A DNA stretch of 64,000 nucleotides from Sulfolobus sp. E5-1-F (GCF_009601705.1 NZ_CP045687.1:594630-658629); one strand, 5' to 3'; positions 8,922 to 19,307 are shown, counted from the first letter of the stretch. Notes: generated by a model not told the origin, from the sequence alone. A program made the numbers and translations.

Positions 8922-10169
8922 TTACCAGGGGTCTCCTCTGACCCCGACCCAATAAACTGGTTTTGTTACGGGAGTATCCCTATGTTCATAACCTATCTTA
9001 ATTATCTTCTCCACATCTTGAATAGTTATTTCCCTCCCACCCAATCCTCCTATAAAACTTATGACCTTAGGTCTCTGATCTACATCATATAGTGAAGATC
9101 TAATTTCATGATAAATGACTCCTCCTCTGTTTGGCGATCCCATTGAGTAATCCCTATCAACAACACACACTACTCTAGAATTTGCTAAATACTTAATGAC
9201 ATCTTGTGTTGGGAATGGCCTGAACCATCTAATCCTTAACATTCCCACCTTATAGCCTTGTCGTCTCATATTCTTTATCGCGACCTTCATTGGTTTAGAA
9301 ACTGTTCCCATTCCAATTAACACCACCTCAGCATCATCAATCATATACGGTTCTACAAATGGGTTCTCCGGCATTTTTATTTCATTAGTGGAACCAGGAT
9401 ATCTCCCGAACACCTTTTTAAATTCCTCATAGGCTTCTACTATTACATTCCTAGCCCTTTCCATAGCCTCTTCATGTTGCCTTCTGATTTCCATAACCCA
9501 ATCCTCGTTGACTTGAGGAGCTACAGTAATTGGATTGTCAGGATGAACCAAATATTTACCTCTATTATATGGTGGTAAGAAGTTCTTAACTAGCTCCTTT
9601 GGAGGCAATCTCACTATCTGTTCTGAGTGTGTTAGAAATCCACCGTCCATAGATATACCTAAGGGTAGTAATACTCTTTGATCCTCTGCTACCCTATAAG
9701 CTATTAACGTAGTATCGAAAGCCTCTTGAGCAGTGTCCACCCATACCAATAACCAACCCACATCCCTTACCATTAATGCATCATTGTGTTCAACTCCATA
9801 AGCTCCAGGATCATCTAGAGCCCTATTCCCTATTATTGCCACTACTGGAGCACGATCTGTAGCCGTAACTACTATTGCCTCCATTCCGTAAAGCCATCCA
9901 ACTCCACTACTTCCCACTAAAGTCCTAGCTCCAACTAACGAGGCATGCTTCACAGTTTCAAACTGTCCGTGTTCTCCTTCAGCAACTATGAACTCTGCAT
10001 CCAATTCACCATCTGCTATTAATTTGGAGATCGTATCCATAACTTCAGTATATGGTCTAATTGGATAAGCTGCAACTACATCTACATCCGCATACATTGC
10101 AGCATAAGCAACAGCTTGTGTTCCATTCATTAATACCTCTTTTTCTACTAATTTCTTGACCTCTGTCAT
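8922..10169 (-). CDS. 2-oxoacid:ferredoxin oxidoreductase, alpha subunit with YPIRP motif
   Basis: A 415-residue alpha subunit. The substrate motif of pyruvate enzymes, YPITP, is here YPIRP (residues 35-39, Arg38), whereas the second alpha subunit in this window has FPITP. The conserved VVAIIGNRAL Arg region is kept. From memory of work on Moorella oxalate oxidoreductase, this Thr-to-Arg change distinguishes oxalate-using enzymes. Domain order is pyrimidine-binding TPP domain, then a C-terminal domain II. It starts at an ATGA overlap with the gene before it. Most databases would call it pyruvate synthase; an oxalate or other dicarboxylic 2-oxoacid substrate is my inference. Confidence 0.88.
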   Translation of the reverse strand: MTEVKKLVEKEVLMNGTQAVAYAAMYADVDVVAAYPIRPYTEVMDTISKLIADGELDAEFIVAEGEHGQFETVKHASLVGARTLVGSSGVGWLYGMEAIVVTATDRAPVVAIIGNRALDDPGAYGVEHNDALMVRDVGWLLVWVDTAQEAFDTTLIAYRVAEDQRVLLPLGISMDGGFLTHSEQIVRLPPKELVKNFLPPYNRGKYLVHPDNPITVAPQVNEDWVMEIRRQHEEAMERARNVIVEAYEEFKKVFGRYPGSTNEIKMPENPFVEPYMIDDAEVVLIGMGTVSKPMKVAIKNMRRQGYKVGMLRIRWFRPFPTQDVIKYLANSRVVCVVDRDYSMGSPNRGGVIYHEIRSSLYDVDQRPKVISFIGGLGGREITIQDVEKIIKIGYEHRDTPVTKPVYWVGVRGDPW

Positions 10170-11257
10170 CTCCCTAACCCCGGTACGTAAACCCTTTCTT
10201 TTCTAGCTTGCCTTACACTCTTTAACCATTCCTTGTACTTTATCTTGTTCTCCTTCCACATTTCATATGGTCTTCTGTAATCTGTGAACATCGATTCATC
10301 TACCATTACTATACAATCCTTAACGGGGCATACATCTGCACATATGCCACAGCCAACACAGTAATCATACGCTATATCGTAATATCCATCTGGCGTTTCA
10401 TCAAAACATTCGTCAGGGCAGTATATCCAGCATAACTTACATTTGATACAAATATCGAAATCTACTGTAGGTCTTTCAAATTTAGTGGTTCCTCTCTTGA
10501 AGAGTTCGTTTCTCTTTCCTCTAGGAACTGCTGGTATTACTGTACCTTCCAACATCTCTTGCCATGTTAATAATCTAGGTGGATTATACACGAAATCAAT
10601 TCCCTCACCTTTCATCACAGTTCTATAATCTACTGATGAATACGCTTCTTTCACCGTAGATATTCTCTTGTCAGCATCTTGTTTTTTACTTACATATTTA
10701 ATTAGATGATCTAAATCAATGATATCTGGTCTTAACTTTGCCAATCCTCCCCAGACTTTCTCCATCGTTAAGTCGTCCTTAAATGCCCATAATCCAGAAA
10801 ATGATGGTTGAGTGTTTACTACTCCTAGAGTCCAATTGAAGTCTTTTTTAGGTATCATTTTTAACAACTCATTAATTCTCTTAGTAGAAGTTACTAACAT
10901 TGTTCCGTTGCTTTTCAGTTTAAGGTTAATTGGTTGTACTCCTTGCCATGCCCATGATTCGACACCCTTTAATAGGGTATCGTCAAGTACTATAATGGCA
11001 TCTACTAGATCTGGTTCCACTCTTGTGGAGTATCCTATTAGATCTTCCTCATTTACGTTATCACCTATTCCAACATAGTATTTTGCCGGCACTCCGTTCC
11101 TTTCTGGGGAATCTCCATATCTTCCAAAAGATAACGCTGGCCTACCCATTTCCCTGGCAGTGTACACGATCCCCTCTGCAATATACTTAGCTAATCTTTT
11201 CTGGAATATACCTCTATATACTATCTCTACATACTTCACTTCATCCTTTACTCCCAT
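10166..11257 (-). CDS. 2-oxoacid:ferredoxin oxidoreductase, fused gamma-delta subunit
   Basis: A 363-residue fusion. Residues about 1-190 are the gamma domain (YRGIFQKRLAKYIAEGIVYTA and ALSFGRYGDSPERNG). Residues about 270-320 are the delta ferredoxin domain with two 4Fe-4S sites (CIKCKLCWIYCP and CVGCGICADVCP). Other OFOR sets, including the second one here, have gamma and delta as separate proteins; the Moorella oxalate oxidoreductase also has them fused. It is first in a three-gene operon, with a TATA box (ATTATATATAGAT, 11278-11290) about 25 nt before the ATG. Confidence 0.9.
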   Translation of the reverse strand: MGVKDEVKYVEIVYRGIFQKRLAKYIAEGIVYTAREMGRPALSFGRYGDSPERNGVPAKYYVGIGDNVNEEDLIGYSTRVEPDLVDAIIVLDDTLLKGVESWAWQGVQPINLKLKSNGTMLVTSTKRINELLKMIPKKDFNWTLGVVNTQPSFSGLWAFKDDLTMEKVWGGLAKLRPDIIDLDHLIKYVSKKQDADKRISTVKEAYSSVDYRTVMKGEGIDFVYNPPRLLTWQEMLEGTVIPAVPRGKRNELFKRGTTKFERPTVDFDICIKCKLCWIYCPDECFDETPDGYYDIAYDYCVGCGICADVCPVKDCIVMVDESMFTDYRRPYEMWKENKIKYKEWLKSVRQARKERVYVPGLGR

Positions 11258-11277
11258 ATGAGAATATTTCGTAATCT

Positions 11278-11339
11278 ATTATATATAGATTGATTTGTAA
11301 CTATATTAATTTACGTATATAAGGTTTTGCAACACATTA
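11278..11339 (-). promoter_or_regulatory. Promoter region of the gamma-delta/alpha/beta oxidoreductase operon
   Basis: On the minus strand a TATA box (11278-11290) precedes the ATG by about 25 nt, so the transcript should be nearly leaderless. Further upstream is TTTTGCAACA at 11325-11334. Similar GCAA boxes occur upstream of the nearby transporters, so it may be a regulator site. Confidence 0.5.
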
Positions 11340-11395
11340 GGTTGTTTCTGTTATGTTTTGTAAAATATGCAACTTCTGGGGAAGAAAGTTTGACT

Positions 11396-11459
11396 TGACT
11401 ATTAAGAAATTTTTTAGAAAATAAAAAATAATAAAAATTACAATAAAAAATGTTTATCA
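11396..11459 (-). terminator. T-rich terminator after the antiporter-family gene
   Basis: The minus strand downstream of the antiporter stop contains several runs of five to six T within 60 nt, the usual form of crenarchaeal termination signals. Confidence 0.4.
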
Positions 11460-12739
11460 CTACAAATTATTTGGTTTTTGACTTTCAGCAGATGCAATCT
11501 GTGCAGTAGTTAGCTTTGGCGGTCGTAGGGTTAAGGCTAGGATTGCAGCTATTATGGCCATTAAACCAGTTATGACTAATGTCTCTTTTATGCCATATGA
11601 GGTGAATAGTATTGATGCACCGTATCCTGCAAATATACCAGCTAATGCTTTTGCAGTATAGGTCAATCCGTAATTAGATCCAGAGTACTTAGGTCCATAA
11701 TAATCACCTACTAGCGGAGGGAATAAGGAAAATAGTGGACCCCATGTGAATGCAGTGATGAAAATCAAGGCAAGATATAATGGTGCAATTTTTGGTATGA
11801 ATGCTACTGAAAGCATAGAAATACCGCTAATTCCAAAAGAGAGCGTCATAGTATATGGTCTACCTAAGTAATCAGATACCGTACCCATCACAAATCTTCC
11901 TAAACCATTAGCGAAGGGAAATAAGAACACAGCAATTACTGAGGCTATACTAAATCCAAGAGATCTACCGTAAGGTATTAGATGACCAATTATCGATAAA
12001 CCAGATCCTGCAATAAGGAAAAACGCCATGTAAATTACCCACCATTGCCACGTTTTAACCATTTGTGATACACTAAAATCATTTTTACTCCTCTTTATCA
12101 TCTTACGTTTTCTCTCATATTCCTCTGCATTAAATCCCTTAGGTAACCATTGGGGAGGAGGATAGGCAAAGAAAAACGCTAACAGAGTAATAACTATTAA
12201 TTGGACAATTCCCATATAAACAAATGCAGCATTGTAACTAATTGAGGTGATAATATATTGTATTAAAGGGGATAATGCAAACGCACCACCACCAAAACCT
12301 ATTTCTATAATACCAGTTGCTAGACCTCTTTTATCTGGGAACCATCTGACAGCAGTGCTAACTGCAGTGCCGTATATTATACCTATCCTATACTCCCGAA
12401 ACCATAGGTAAGATATAGTAGTGGTAGTGAATTAGCGAAAGCTGAGGTAATGTATCCAATGCCAGTGATTATCCCACCTAACATGGAAATTAGTCTAGGA
12501 CCATACCTATCGGCTATCCTGCCTGCAACAAACATTGATAGAGCTTGGACAATAATATAGATTGTATAGGTAAGTCCTAGTGCAGGTGACCCTGGAGCTA
12601 CATGAAACACTTTACCTAATGGTACTGTATATAATGTCCATGAGTATTCATATATACTGACAAGGGCCATCGAAATAGTAGCTGCTACTACTAACATCCA
12701 CCTAAACCATCCTTTTTCAAACCACTTATTGCTCATCAT
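11460..12739 (-). pseudogene. Oxalate/formate antiporter (OFA) family MFS transporter, frameshifted
   Basis: The N-terminal 118 residues (12383-12739) contain the first transmembrane helices and the MFS loop GRIADRYGPR. They run into a stop after GFGSIG. One base is missing near 12383-12392; adding it restores IGIIYGTAVSTAVRWFPDK, then the OFA-typical GFGGGAF, and the frame continues without a stop to 11460. The restored protein would be about 425 residues with 12 helices, normal for the family, whose members exchange oxalate, formate or other small carboxylates. Loss is recent (a single indel), or the break is a sequencing error. It sits directly downstream of the oxidoreductase operon on the same strand. 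Confidence 0.8.
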
Positions 12740-13149
12740 TCATTCTATACGTAAAAAATGGTTTTAACTTTTGTTTCTAAAATTAGCCTATATTTATTAG
12801 AAATTTAACTAACTATAATCAAATCTCCTTGCATAAAATGCAAGTAATCACGTTAAAAATATAATTCTTTAGCCTAGCTAGTTGCACTATATATGGAAAT
12901 TAAATTTAAAAATATGTTGTTATTATCATATATAGTTCAGTGGATTAATAGTGTAGATAACTAAATTTTCGTATATAAACGAAAATCTTATGAATAATAT
13001 CCAAGCATACCTTAAAAGCTAAGGGGAATTTTACCTTTTTAGTTTTTGCTTGAAACTTCGGCAGAACTAACGAGTTAAACAATTCTAGATATGTAAAAAC
13101 ATTAGAAGTTAACTTAATAGCAAAGAAAAAGGGAGATATTCTATAGGCA
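12740..13149. other. Intergenic region upstream of the antiporter gene
   Basis: About 410 bp without a credible gene. It holds the palindrome at 12828-12844 and AT-rich sequence. A short minus-strand reading frame here lacks any recognisable feature and overlaps the end of the permease gene. Confidence 0.5.
12828..12844. promoter_or_regulatory. Perfect inverted repeat CTTGCAT-AAA-ATGCAAG
   Basis: Seven-bp arms with a 3-bp spacer, about 90-105 bp upstream of the antiporter start. The size and symmetry suit an Lrp/AsnC-type or other dimeric regulator. It resembles the GCAA boxes before the oxidoreductase and permease genes. Confidence 0.45.
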
Positions 13150-14742
13150 CTAAGGTACAAATAGAGATGGAGCCAAGAAAGCATAGAGCGCTCCTATAAG
13201 TATTAGATATATCAATATACCTATAGCCCAAGGTAAGTTTTTCCTAATTACTATTCCCTCTTTTCGCACATATTTTGTTGTTGATACCCCTGCACTTGCA
13301 GTCTGCGGAGCGACTGGTTTACCTAACTCAGCACCAACAGAGTTTAAAGCAGGCGGTAATCCCACTGGCAATCCCACTAAACGTGCAGTAGCTACTTGGA
13401 AAGCTCCAAAAAGGGCGTTAGTCGAAGTATTGCTTCCAGACAGTGCACATCCAATCCATCCAAATAAGGGTGATACTATTATAAATGCTATTCCTAGATC
13501 ACTAGCTTTCCAGGCTAATGAGTAAGCCATTCCGCTGAAATTAAAAACATATGCGAGTCCAACTACGAAAACACCAGTTAGTATCCCTCCCCAGTATTGA
13601 TGAAAAGACCTCTTTATTGATTCTCCCATAATTTTTGGCGAGGCCCTTAAAACTAGGGAAATGATTATCCATGATACCATAATTGATGTACCTGCTACGA
13701 AAGGATTAAAGGCAAATCTTACTGCCACGTTCTTATGAAGAAGTGAAGAGTAAGCTGGCTGAGATAAGGTGACTAGTGAAAATTTAGTCAATGGTGACCA
13801 TGGACCCGTCCATAGAGTTACAACTATTATTAATATTATGAAAGCTGATAACGCTTCGATAACGTCTTTTGTCGAGTATTTCTTACTATTCCCACCATTA
13901 GGCTGAAGACTTCTTAAGCTTAGCACTCTTTTAGGTCTCCACACTCTTAAGAATAAAAGCAATATTACAAAAGATACTAATGACCCCGTAATGTCAGGCA
14001 AATAAGGACCAACAAAACTGGCTATTGGATATTGACCTAAGATATAGGACAATGAGCCGAGTATGGCTATTGGCCATGCTTCCTTTATCCCTCTCCATTT
14101 ATCAACTAAGTATAATAATATCCAAGGTGGTAATAGAGCTAAAATTGCTACTATCTTTGCCACTGAAGATGATACAAAAAGTAGTGGTAAACCGGTAACT
14201 GATGCCAATATGACAATTGGTGTTCCTAATGCACCATAGGATACTGGTGCATTATTAGCTAATGCTGAAACCTGAAGAGCTTTTAGATCATCAAAACCTA
14301 AATATATTAATAATGGAGCAATAAATGCCCAAGGATATCCAAATCCTACTAATCCCTCAAATAATGCTCCTAATGACCATGCTAATACGATAGCTTGAAC
14401 TCTAGCGTCATTAGTAGAGTTTCTCACTATCCAATCCCTAAACGCATCGAATTTTCCAGTTAACACTAACGTATTATAAATTGTTAGCCCCCAAAACACT
14501 ATCCAAGATATTGCCCAAGTTCCTACTAATGCTCCTATGAGCCATGCATAACTTACTTGTACTATAGGAGCCCCCCATACAAACGTTGCAACCAAAATAG
14601 TTATTATTGAACCTATTAGCGTAGCTAACCACGCAGTTATTCTTAGCCCAGCCAACAACACCAGTAGTACTATTATTGGCGTTAAGGATGCTAGAATAGT
14701 TAGACCTACGTTACCAGTTGGGTTTAAGGGTTGTATATACAT
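13150..14742 (-). CDS. L-lactate permease (LctP/GlcA) family transporter
   Basis: A 530-residue polytopic membrane protein with about 12-14 hydrophobic helices. Family signatures are FEGLVGFGYPWAFIAPLLI, NNAPVSYGALGTPIV, and FGWIGCALSGSNTSTNALFG followed by KPVAPQTASAGVS. Bacterial homologs import L-lactate, D-lactate or glycolate with protons. Its place beside a 2-oxoacid oxidoreductase fits uptake of a 2-hydroxy or 2-oxo acid. A GTTTGCAACA box lies about 85 bp upstream of its start (14827-14836). Confidence 0.9.
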   Translation of the reverse strand: MYIQPLNPTGNVGLTILASLTPIIVLLVLLAGLRITAWLATLIGSIITILVATFVWGAPIVQVSYAWLIGALVGTWAISWIVFWGLTIYNTLVLTGKFDAFRDWIVRNSTNDARVQAIVLAWSLGALFEGLVGFGYPWAFIAPLLIYLGFDDLKALQVSALANNAPVSYGALGTPIVILASVTGLPLLFVSSSVAKIVAILALLPPWILLYLVDKWRGIKEAWPIAILGSLSYILGQYPIASFVGPYLPDITGSLVSFVILLLFLRVWRPKRVLSLRSLQPNGGNSKKYSTKDVIEALSAFIILIIVVTLWTGPWSPLTKFSLVTLSQPAYSSLLHKNVAVRFAFNPFVAGTSIMVSWIIISLVLRASPKIMGESIKRSFHQYWGGILTGVFVVGLAYVFNFSGMAYSLAWKASDLGIAFIIVSPLFGWIGCALSGSNTSTNALFGAFQVATARLVGLPVGLPPALNSVGAELGKPVAPQTASAGVSTTKYVRKEGIVIRKNLPWAIGILIYLILIGALYAFLAPSLFVP

Positions 14743-16005
14743 ACTTCTCTAAATGGGAATATATTTCTAACTTTATAAGCTTATCTTTGATGGATTATCA
14801 AAAAGATTAAAAAAAATTATTATATGGTTTGCAACATCATATCGTTTCATTTTATAGAAGTTTTAAAGCAACTACAAGAAGATACAGATAATTCTTAAAC
14901 ATTAACTTAAAACCATAATTTATATAACTAAGGTAAAGTCAATTAAAAATAGAGAGGAAGTTAAGTTTGATTAATATAGTTAAAGAAAACCTATGAAAAT
15001 CTTTGGTGATGCAGATTTAACCTAACGATTAAAGGGCTAATGTACGGAATGAGTAGGAATGCCAAGTGATATTATGGTGCCCAGATTAGGTTAGTAGCAG
15101 AAGGAAAATTTAGAGCAATAAGTAGAGAATTTGATTATAGAGAATGTATAGAAGTTAATGGATCTTAGACTATAAGAAACTACTAAGGCTCTAATAGTAT
15201 CCAAATCTTAAGCAAATAGAGTTCTCGGCTATGTAGAGATTAGTGTTAGGGAAGGATATGAACTTCCCATAGGGATCAAGAAAGCAATAGGAACTTGACT
15301 GGAAAAGGGATACTTGTAAAAACCTGTAGTTTTTTCGAATGTCAATAATAAATTTTCAACATAGCTCAAGAGGAGACTTCTGGTTAGCGTTAGTTATAAT
15401 GTATTCACACTTGAAGATGAAGCTATTTCACTAACAAAGGACGTAGTTTAATGTTTGGTATTCTATCCGGAATAGTGAGTACAGAAAAGTCTTTGGTGTT
15501 TCTGGAGAAATTAAAGCTAAAGCGTTTGGAGAAATGATGCATAGAATCAGTCGGTTGAAGTAACGTAGAAACGATACAAATAGAGATTGTTAGAGAATTG
15601 GGATTGAAAGGATAGTAGTTTCTTGAAAATGACGTATAGTATGTAACGTTTTAATTTTTCCAATATAAGAGTGTATTTATATTATGCATGCTTGAAGTAT
15701 TTACGATTACTTAAATCTCTTCGGTGAGAATTTACGTTATTATTAAGGTTTAAGGGATTTGAAGTAAATTTACGTAAAGTACTTCAAGAATTTAGAATTT
15801 CTCTGAGGTAGAGATGATATATACAAATGCTGATGAAAAACTACTCTCATTTTAAGTAGATATTTAAAGATTAACACTGAAGGTAATTAATAAACCTAAG
15901 GAAGGGAAAACTTATACTTCAATTTCTGTTCTTTTGAACCTAATAACCACAAACCGCTTAACAAGTTGCTCTTTTGTTTATAAGGTAGCTTTACTAAATT
16001 ATTTT
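14743..16005. other. Eroded region with decayed coding sequence
   Basis: About 1.25 kb with no intact gene. Between 15000 and 15610 the plus strand has protein-like stretches interrupted by many stops and shifts (for example LVAEGKFRAISREFDYRECIEVNGS near 15090-15165 and FTLEDEAISLTKDVV near 15405), so a gene once lay here; I could not identify it. 15613-15780 is one copy of a dispersed repeat described separately. 15840-16005 is the promoter side of the amidase gene. Confidence 0.5.
15613..15780 (+). repeat. Dispersed repeat, copy A (about 168 nt)
   Basis: Aligns with the reverse complement of 42734-42899 over its whole length with small gaps. Best conserved are AGTAGTTTC near the start, ATGACGTATAGTAT, TTTTTCCAAT, ATTTACGATTA.TTAAATCT and GTAAATTTAC near the end. 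Similarity stops on both sides. It has no terminal inverted repeats and no open frame, so an old small mobile element or an RNA gene are both possible. Confidence 0.55.
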
Positions 16006-17529
16006 ATGGGAATTAAGTTACCTACCTTAGAGGAATTAAGAGAAATATCTAAGCAATTTAGTTTGGATTTAGATGATGAGGAATTAAAATCCTTTTTGTC
16101 ATTAGCAAAGCTTCAGTTAGAATCCTATGAAAGGTTAGACTCATTGCTTGATTATGTTCCAAACGTTAAGTATCAGAGAACATTTGGTCGACCACCTACG
16201 AAAGAAGAAAACCCATACGGTGCTTTAGTATGGATTACTTCAATAAAAGGAAAGGAAGAGGGTAAGTTAAAGGGAAAGAGGATCTGCATTAAGGATAATA
16301 TAATGGTAGCTGGTTTACCAATGCTTAATGGATCTAGATTGTTGGAAGGTTTCGTTCCAAATATGGACGCTACCGTAGTTTCAAGGATTTTGGAGGAGGG
16401 TGGAGAAATCGTAGCAAAGACCACATGTGAGGATTTATGTTTCTCAGGAGGTAGTCATACTTCATATCCTTGGCCTGTACTAAATCCGAGAAACCCAGAA
16501 TATATGGCAGGAGGATCGTCAAGTGGTAGTGCTGTAGCAGTAGCCTCCGGATATTGTGACATGGCTATTGGAGGAGATCAAGGTGGTTCAATTAGAATTC
16601 CCAGTTCGTGGGTTGGGATATATGGACTCAAACCAACTTATGGGCTAGTTCCATATACTGGTGCTTTCTCTATTGAGCCCACATTAGATCACTTAGGACC
16701 TATGGCTAATACAGTAAAGGATGTAGCTTTACTTTTAGAGGTAATAGCTGGAAGAGACGGGTTAGATCCTAGACAGCCAGACACTTTACCTCAACCTCCG
16801 GTTAAATCTTATTCGAACCTTATTGATGGCAGTGTAAAGGGTATGAGGGTAGGCGTAGTTAAGGAAGGGTTTAGTTGGCCAAATTCAGAAAAGGATGTTG
16901 ATGAGTTAGTATTGGATTCTACAAAGAAGTTGGAAGATTACGGGATTAAGGTAGAAGAGATCTCGGTACCTTTCCATAGATTAGGATTGGATATATGGAC
17001 TCCAATTGCGATTGAGGGTGCTACAGCCACTATGATATTGGGAAGCGGAGTAGGGTGGGGTAGGAAGGGATTCTTTGAGACACAAATTGCAGAATTCTTT
17101 GGGAACTCCTTGAAGTCTAGATCCAGGGATCTTCCTAATACCGTAAAGGGCGTATTAATGCTAGGTTATTTCTTAATAAAGAGATATAATAATAGGTACT
17201 ATGCCAAGGCTAGAAATTTATCAATAATGTTAAGGGATGCCTATGATGAAGCGTTAAGGAAATATGACGCTTTGATAATGCCAACGACTCCAATGAAAGC
17301 AATGAGATATAGGAGTGAACCGAGCTTTGATGAGTATTTCATGATGGCATTAGGAATGATAAATAATACAGCACCTTTTGACGTAACCGGTCATCCCGCC
17401 ATGAATGTACCAGTAGGATATTCAAATGGTTTACCAGTTGGGCTAATGATAATAGGAAGGTATTTTGAAGAGGACACGATACTTAAAATTGCTAACGTGT
17501 TTGAAAGAATGGGTAAAAATAGAATATGA
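16006..17529 (+). CDS. Amidase signature family enzyme
   Basis: A 507-residue amidase, hydrolysing a carboxylic amide to acid and ammonia. The Ser-cisSer-Lys triad is visible: [11 protein letters not shown] (Lys), [14 protein letters not shown] (cis-Ser) and [13 protein letters not shown] (nucleophile Ser), then [16 protein letters not shown] at 16006 ([11 protein letters not shown]) is chosen; an in-frame TTG 72 nt upstream adds residues unlike the family N-terminus. S. solfataricus has a characterised amidase of about this length whose gene, as I recall, neighbours the Bcp2 peroxiredoxin gene, as here. Confidence 0.92.
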   Translation: MGIKLPTLEELREISKQFSLDLDDEELKSFLSLAKLQLESYERLDSLLDYVPNVKYQRTFGRPPTKEENPYGALVWITSIKGKEEGKLKGKRICIKDNIMVAGLPMLNGSRLLEGFVPNMDATVVSRILEEGGEIVAKTTCEDLCFSGGSHTSYPWPVLNPRNPEYMAGGSSSGSAVAVASGYCDMAIGGDQGGSIRIPSSWVGIYGLKPTYGLVPYTGAFSIEPTLDHLGPMANTVKDVALLLEVIAGRDGLDPRQPDTLPQPPVKSYSNLIDGSVKGMRVGVVKEGFSWPNSEKDVDELVLDSTKKLEDYGIKVEEISVPFHRLGLDIWTPIAIEGATATMILGSGVGWGRKGFFETQIAEFFGNSLKSRSRDLPNTVKGVLMLGYFLIKRYNNRYYAKARNLSIMLRDAYDEALRKYDALIMPTTPMKAMRYRSEPSFDEYFMMALGMINNTAPFDVTGHPAMNVPVGYSNGLPVGLMIIGRYFEEDTILKIANVFERMGKNRI

Positions 17530-17559
17530 TTTTTAAGGCAAAATATGTATATATTCTCG

Positions 17560-18207
17560 TTATGCTGTTTTAACTTCCTTATAAGTAAACCACCAATCAA
17601 AGGGCTGACCTAATCTCATTTTAGCATCTTTAATTGTTCTAGGTGCTGGATTTATTACTTTATCTCCTATTAGTTCATTATTAGGCCAGTTTGCTGGCGT
17701 AACAACTCCAGCTTTATCAACCAATTGTAATGCTCTGATAGCTCTTAAAATTTCATCGATATTCCTTCCAATCTCCATAGGATAGTATAGTATTAATCTA
17801 ATAGTTCCTTTATCGTCAACTATGAATACCGCTCTAACCGTAGCTGTAGAGGATTCTGCGTGAATCATTCCTAGCCTCTTAGCTACATTACCCATTGGAT
17901 CCGCAATTATTGGAAATGGAACTTCAACCTTTAGGTTCTTCTCTATCCACATTACCCATTCAATATGAGAGATATTACTATCTACTGAAAGTCCTATTAG
18001 CTCTGTGTTTAACTTCTTGAATTCCTCGTATTTTTTAGCAAACGAATAGAACTCTGTAGTGCATACTGGTGTAAAGTCACCAGGGTGACTGAATAAGACG
18101 AACCATTTACCTTTGAAATCGTCTGGTAATTTTATCTTACCATAGGTTGTTATTACTTCCATCTCAGGGAATTTCTCTCCTATTAGTGGAATTCTTCCTT
18201 CACTCAT
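17560..18207 (-). CDS. bcp2: Peroxiredoxin, Bcp2-like (Prx6/1-Cys type)
   Basis: A 215-residue thiol peroxidase that reduces hydrogen peroxide and organic peroxides. The peroxidatic Cys lies in [13 protein letters not shown] (Cys49 counted from MSEGRIP), with the conserved Arg further on and the long C-terminal extension of the Prx6 group (DWWFTYKEV). The start at 18207 (MSEGRIP) is preferred to an ATG five codons earlier because it gives the 215 residues I recall for S. solfataricus Bcp2. Convergent with the amidase gene, 30 nt apart. Confidence 0.88.
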   Translation of the reverse strand: MSEGRIPLIGEKFPEMEVITTYGKIKLPDDFKGKWFVLFSHPGDFTPVCTTEFYSFAKKYEEFKKLNTELIGLSVDSNISHIEWVMWIEKNLKVEVPFPIIADPMGNVAKRLGMIHAESSTATVRAVFIVDDKGTIRLILYYPMEIGRNIDEILRAIRALQLVDKAGVVTPANWPNNELIGDKVINPAPRTIKDAKMRLGQPFDWWFTYKEVKTA

Positions 18208-19307
18208 TTTCTCACTATACATAATTTGGAATAGCTCCTATTTAAAATTAACTCATTTTCATTAAAATGTAACTTTTAAATTAAAGTCGTTCTAAATTTA
18301 CCATACTGACTTTCGTTATGGGGCTACATAATTATGGAGAGCGATAATGTAGTTTGTGGACTCGGCTACTAAGAGTTAAGAGATATCACAAGCAGAAATT
18401 GTGCGTCTAATCATTTATTGAAATGAAAATAATAACAGTTCTGGGGAGAAATATTTAAGAAACTAACTAAGTAGCGATAATGGTAAAATTTAGAGTTAAG
18501 ATATCAGGTTTTACGTCTTTATTAGATGTTTTCTATATAAGTATGTCAACCGTCCAACAAATCATCTAAAAGGTGAAAGTGAACATGCTATATATTAGCT
18601 TTATATGCTATAAAAGAAGAAAATTGTATATACGAAAGTTGCAATACCAACTACGAATGGCTATGTTTCAAGACCAGTGAAGGATATGTTGCTTAAATTT
18701 ATGAAATAAAATGGAAAGGAATACAAAATAATAAAAGAGTATGAGAATCAGCATTAAATGCTACTTCGGCTAGAGGTATTCATATGTTAAAATCTGTCAC
18801 TAATAAAAGGTGTTAATGCCGTAGTTGTTGAGAGAACTATGTCCCCTAGGGTTTAGGATTTTACAGAGGTATAACGTGAAAACATATATCGGAACGAGCC
18901 TTGAAGTAAGACTGCATTGGAGAAGCTGATTAATAATAAATTGATTGAAACTACGTAATCAACGCATGATGGGCATCATCATGAGGAATATTGTCGCTAG
19001 AGTTGACTATTCTCTTCGAGAATAAGAGATAAAATCATGGTTAACAGTTTGAGATAAACCATCAAGTTTATGTAGTACTTAATATTTGTCACCCAAGTCG
19101 TAATTACTCTAATCAATGTTAGATAAGGTGGAATAAGAGATTTCTATTAATTTAGCAAGCCTCCTTAAACCTCTGTACCTTTCCACATTTATGCGTCAAT
19201 AAATGATAGCAAGAGTGTTCTGTTGATATGATATAGTATTCAATCATCGTCTCCCACTTCTTGTTAGAATAGTTATGATTAAAAGGTTTAGATGCTAATC
19301 TAAGCTG
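18208..19307. other. Gene-poor region with decayed genes
   Basis: About 1.1 kb between the peroxiredoxin promoter and the HEPN gene. It holds the NifX-like remnant at about 18630-18995. Around 18300-18620 short protein-like stretches occur in shifting frames and cannot be assigned. Nothing recognisable lies in 19000-19300. Confidence 0.45.
18630..18995 (+). pseudogene. Remnant of a dinitrogenase Fe-Mo cofactor (NifX/NifB) family protein
   Basis: Reading across frames on the plus strand gives KVAIPTTNGYVSRPV (the usual N-terminus of this family), then GVNAVVVERTMSPR in the position of the family's GA-VVV-GI-PR loop, then ALEKLINNKLIETT and a His-rich end (DGHHHE). Several stops and frameshifts interrupt it. 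Archaeal members of PF02579 bind Fe-S or Mo cofactors outside nitrogen fixation. The assignment rests on motif order only. Confidence 0.5.

Noticed and set aside
12945-13184. 79-codon minus-strand reading frame
   Set aside because: Overlaps the end of the permease gene, has no recognisable protein pattern and no start context.
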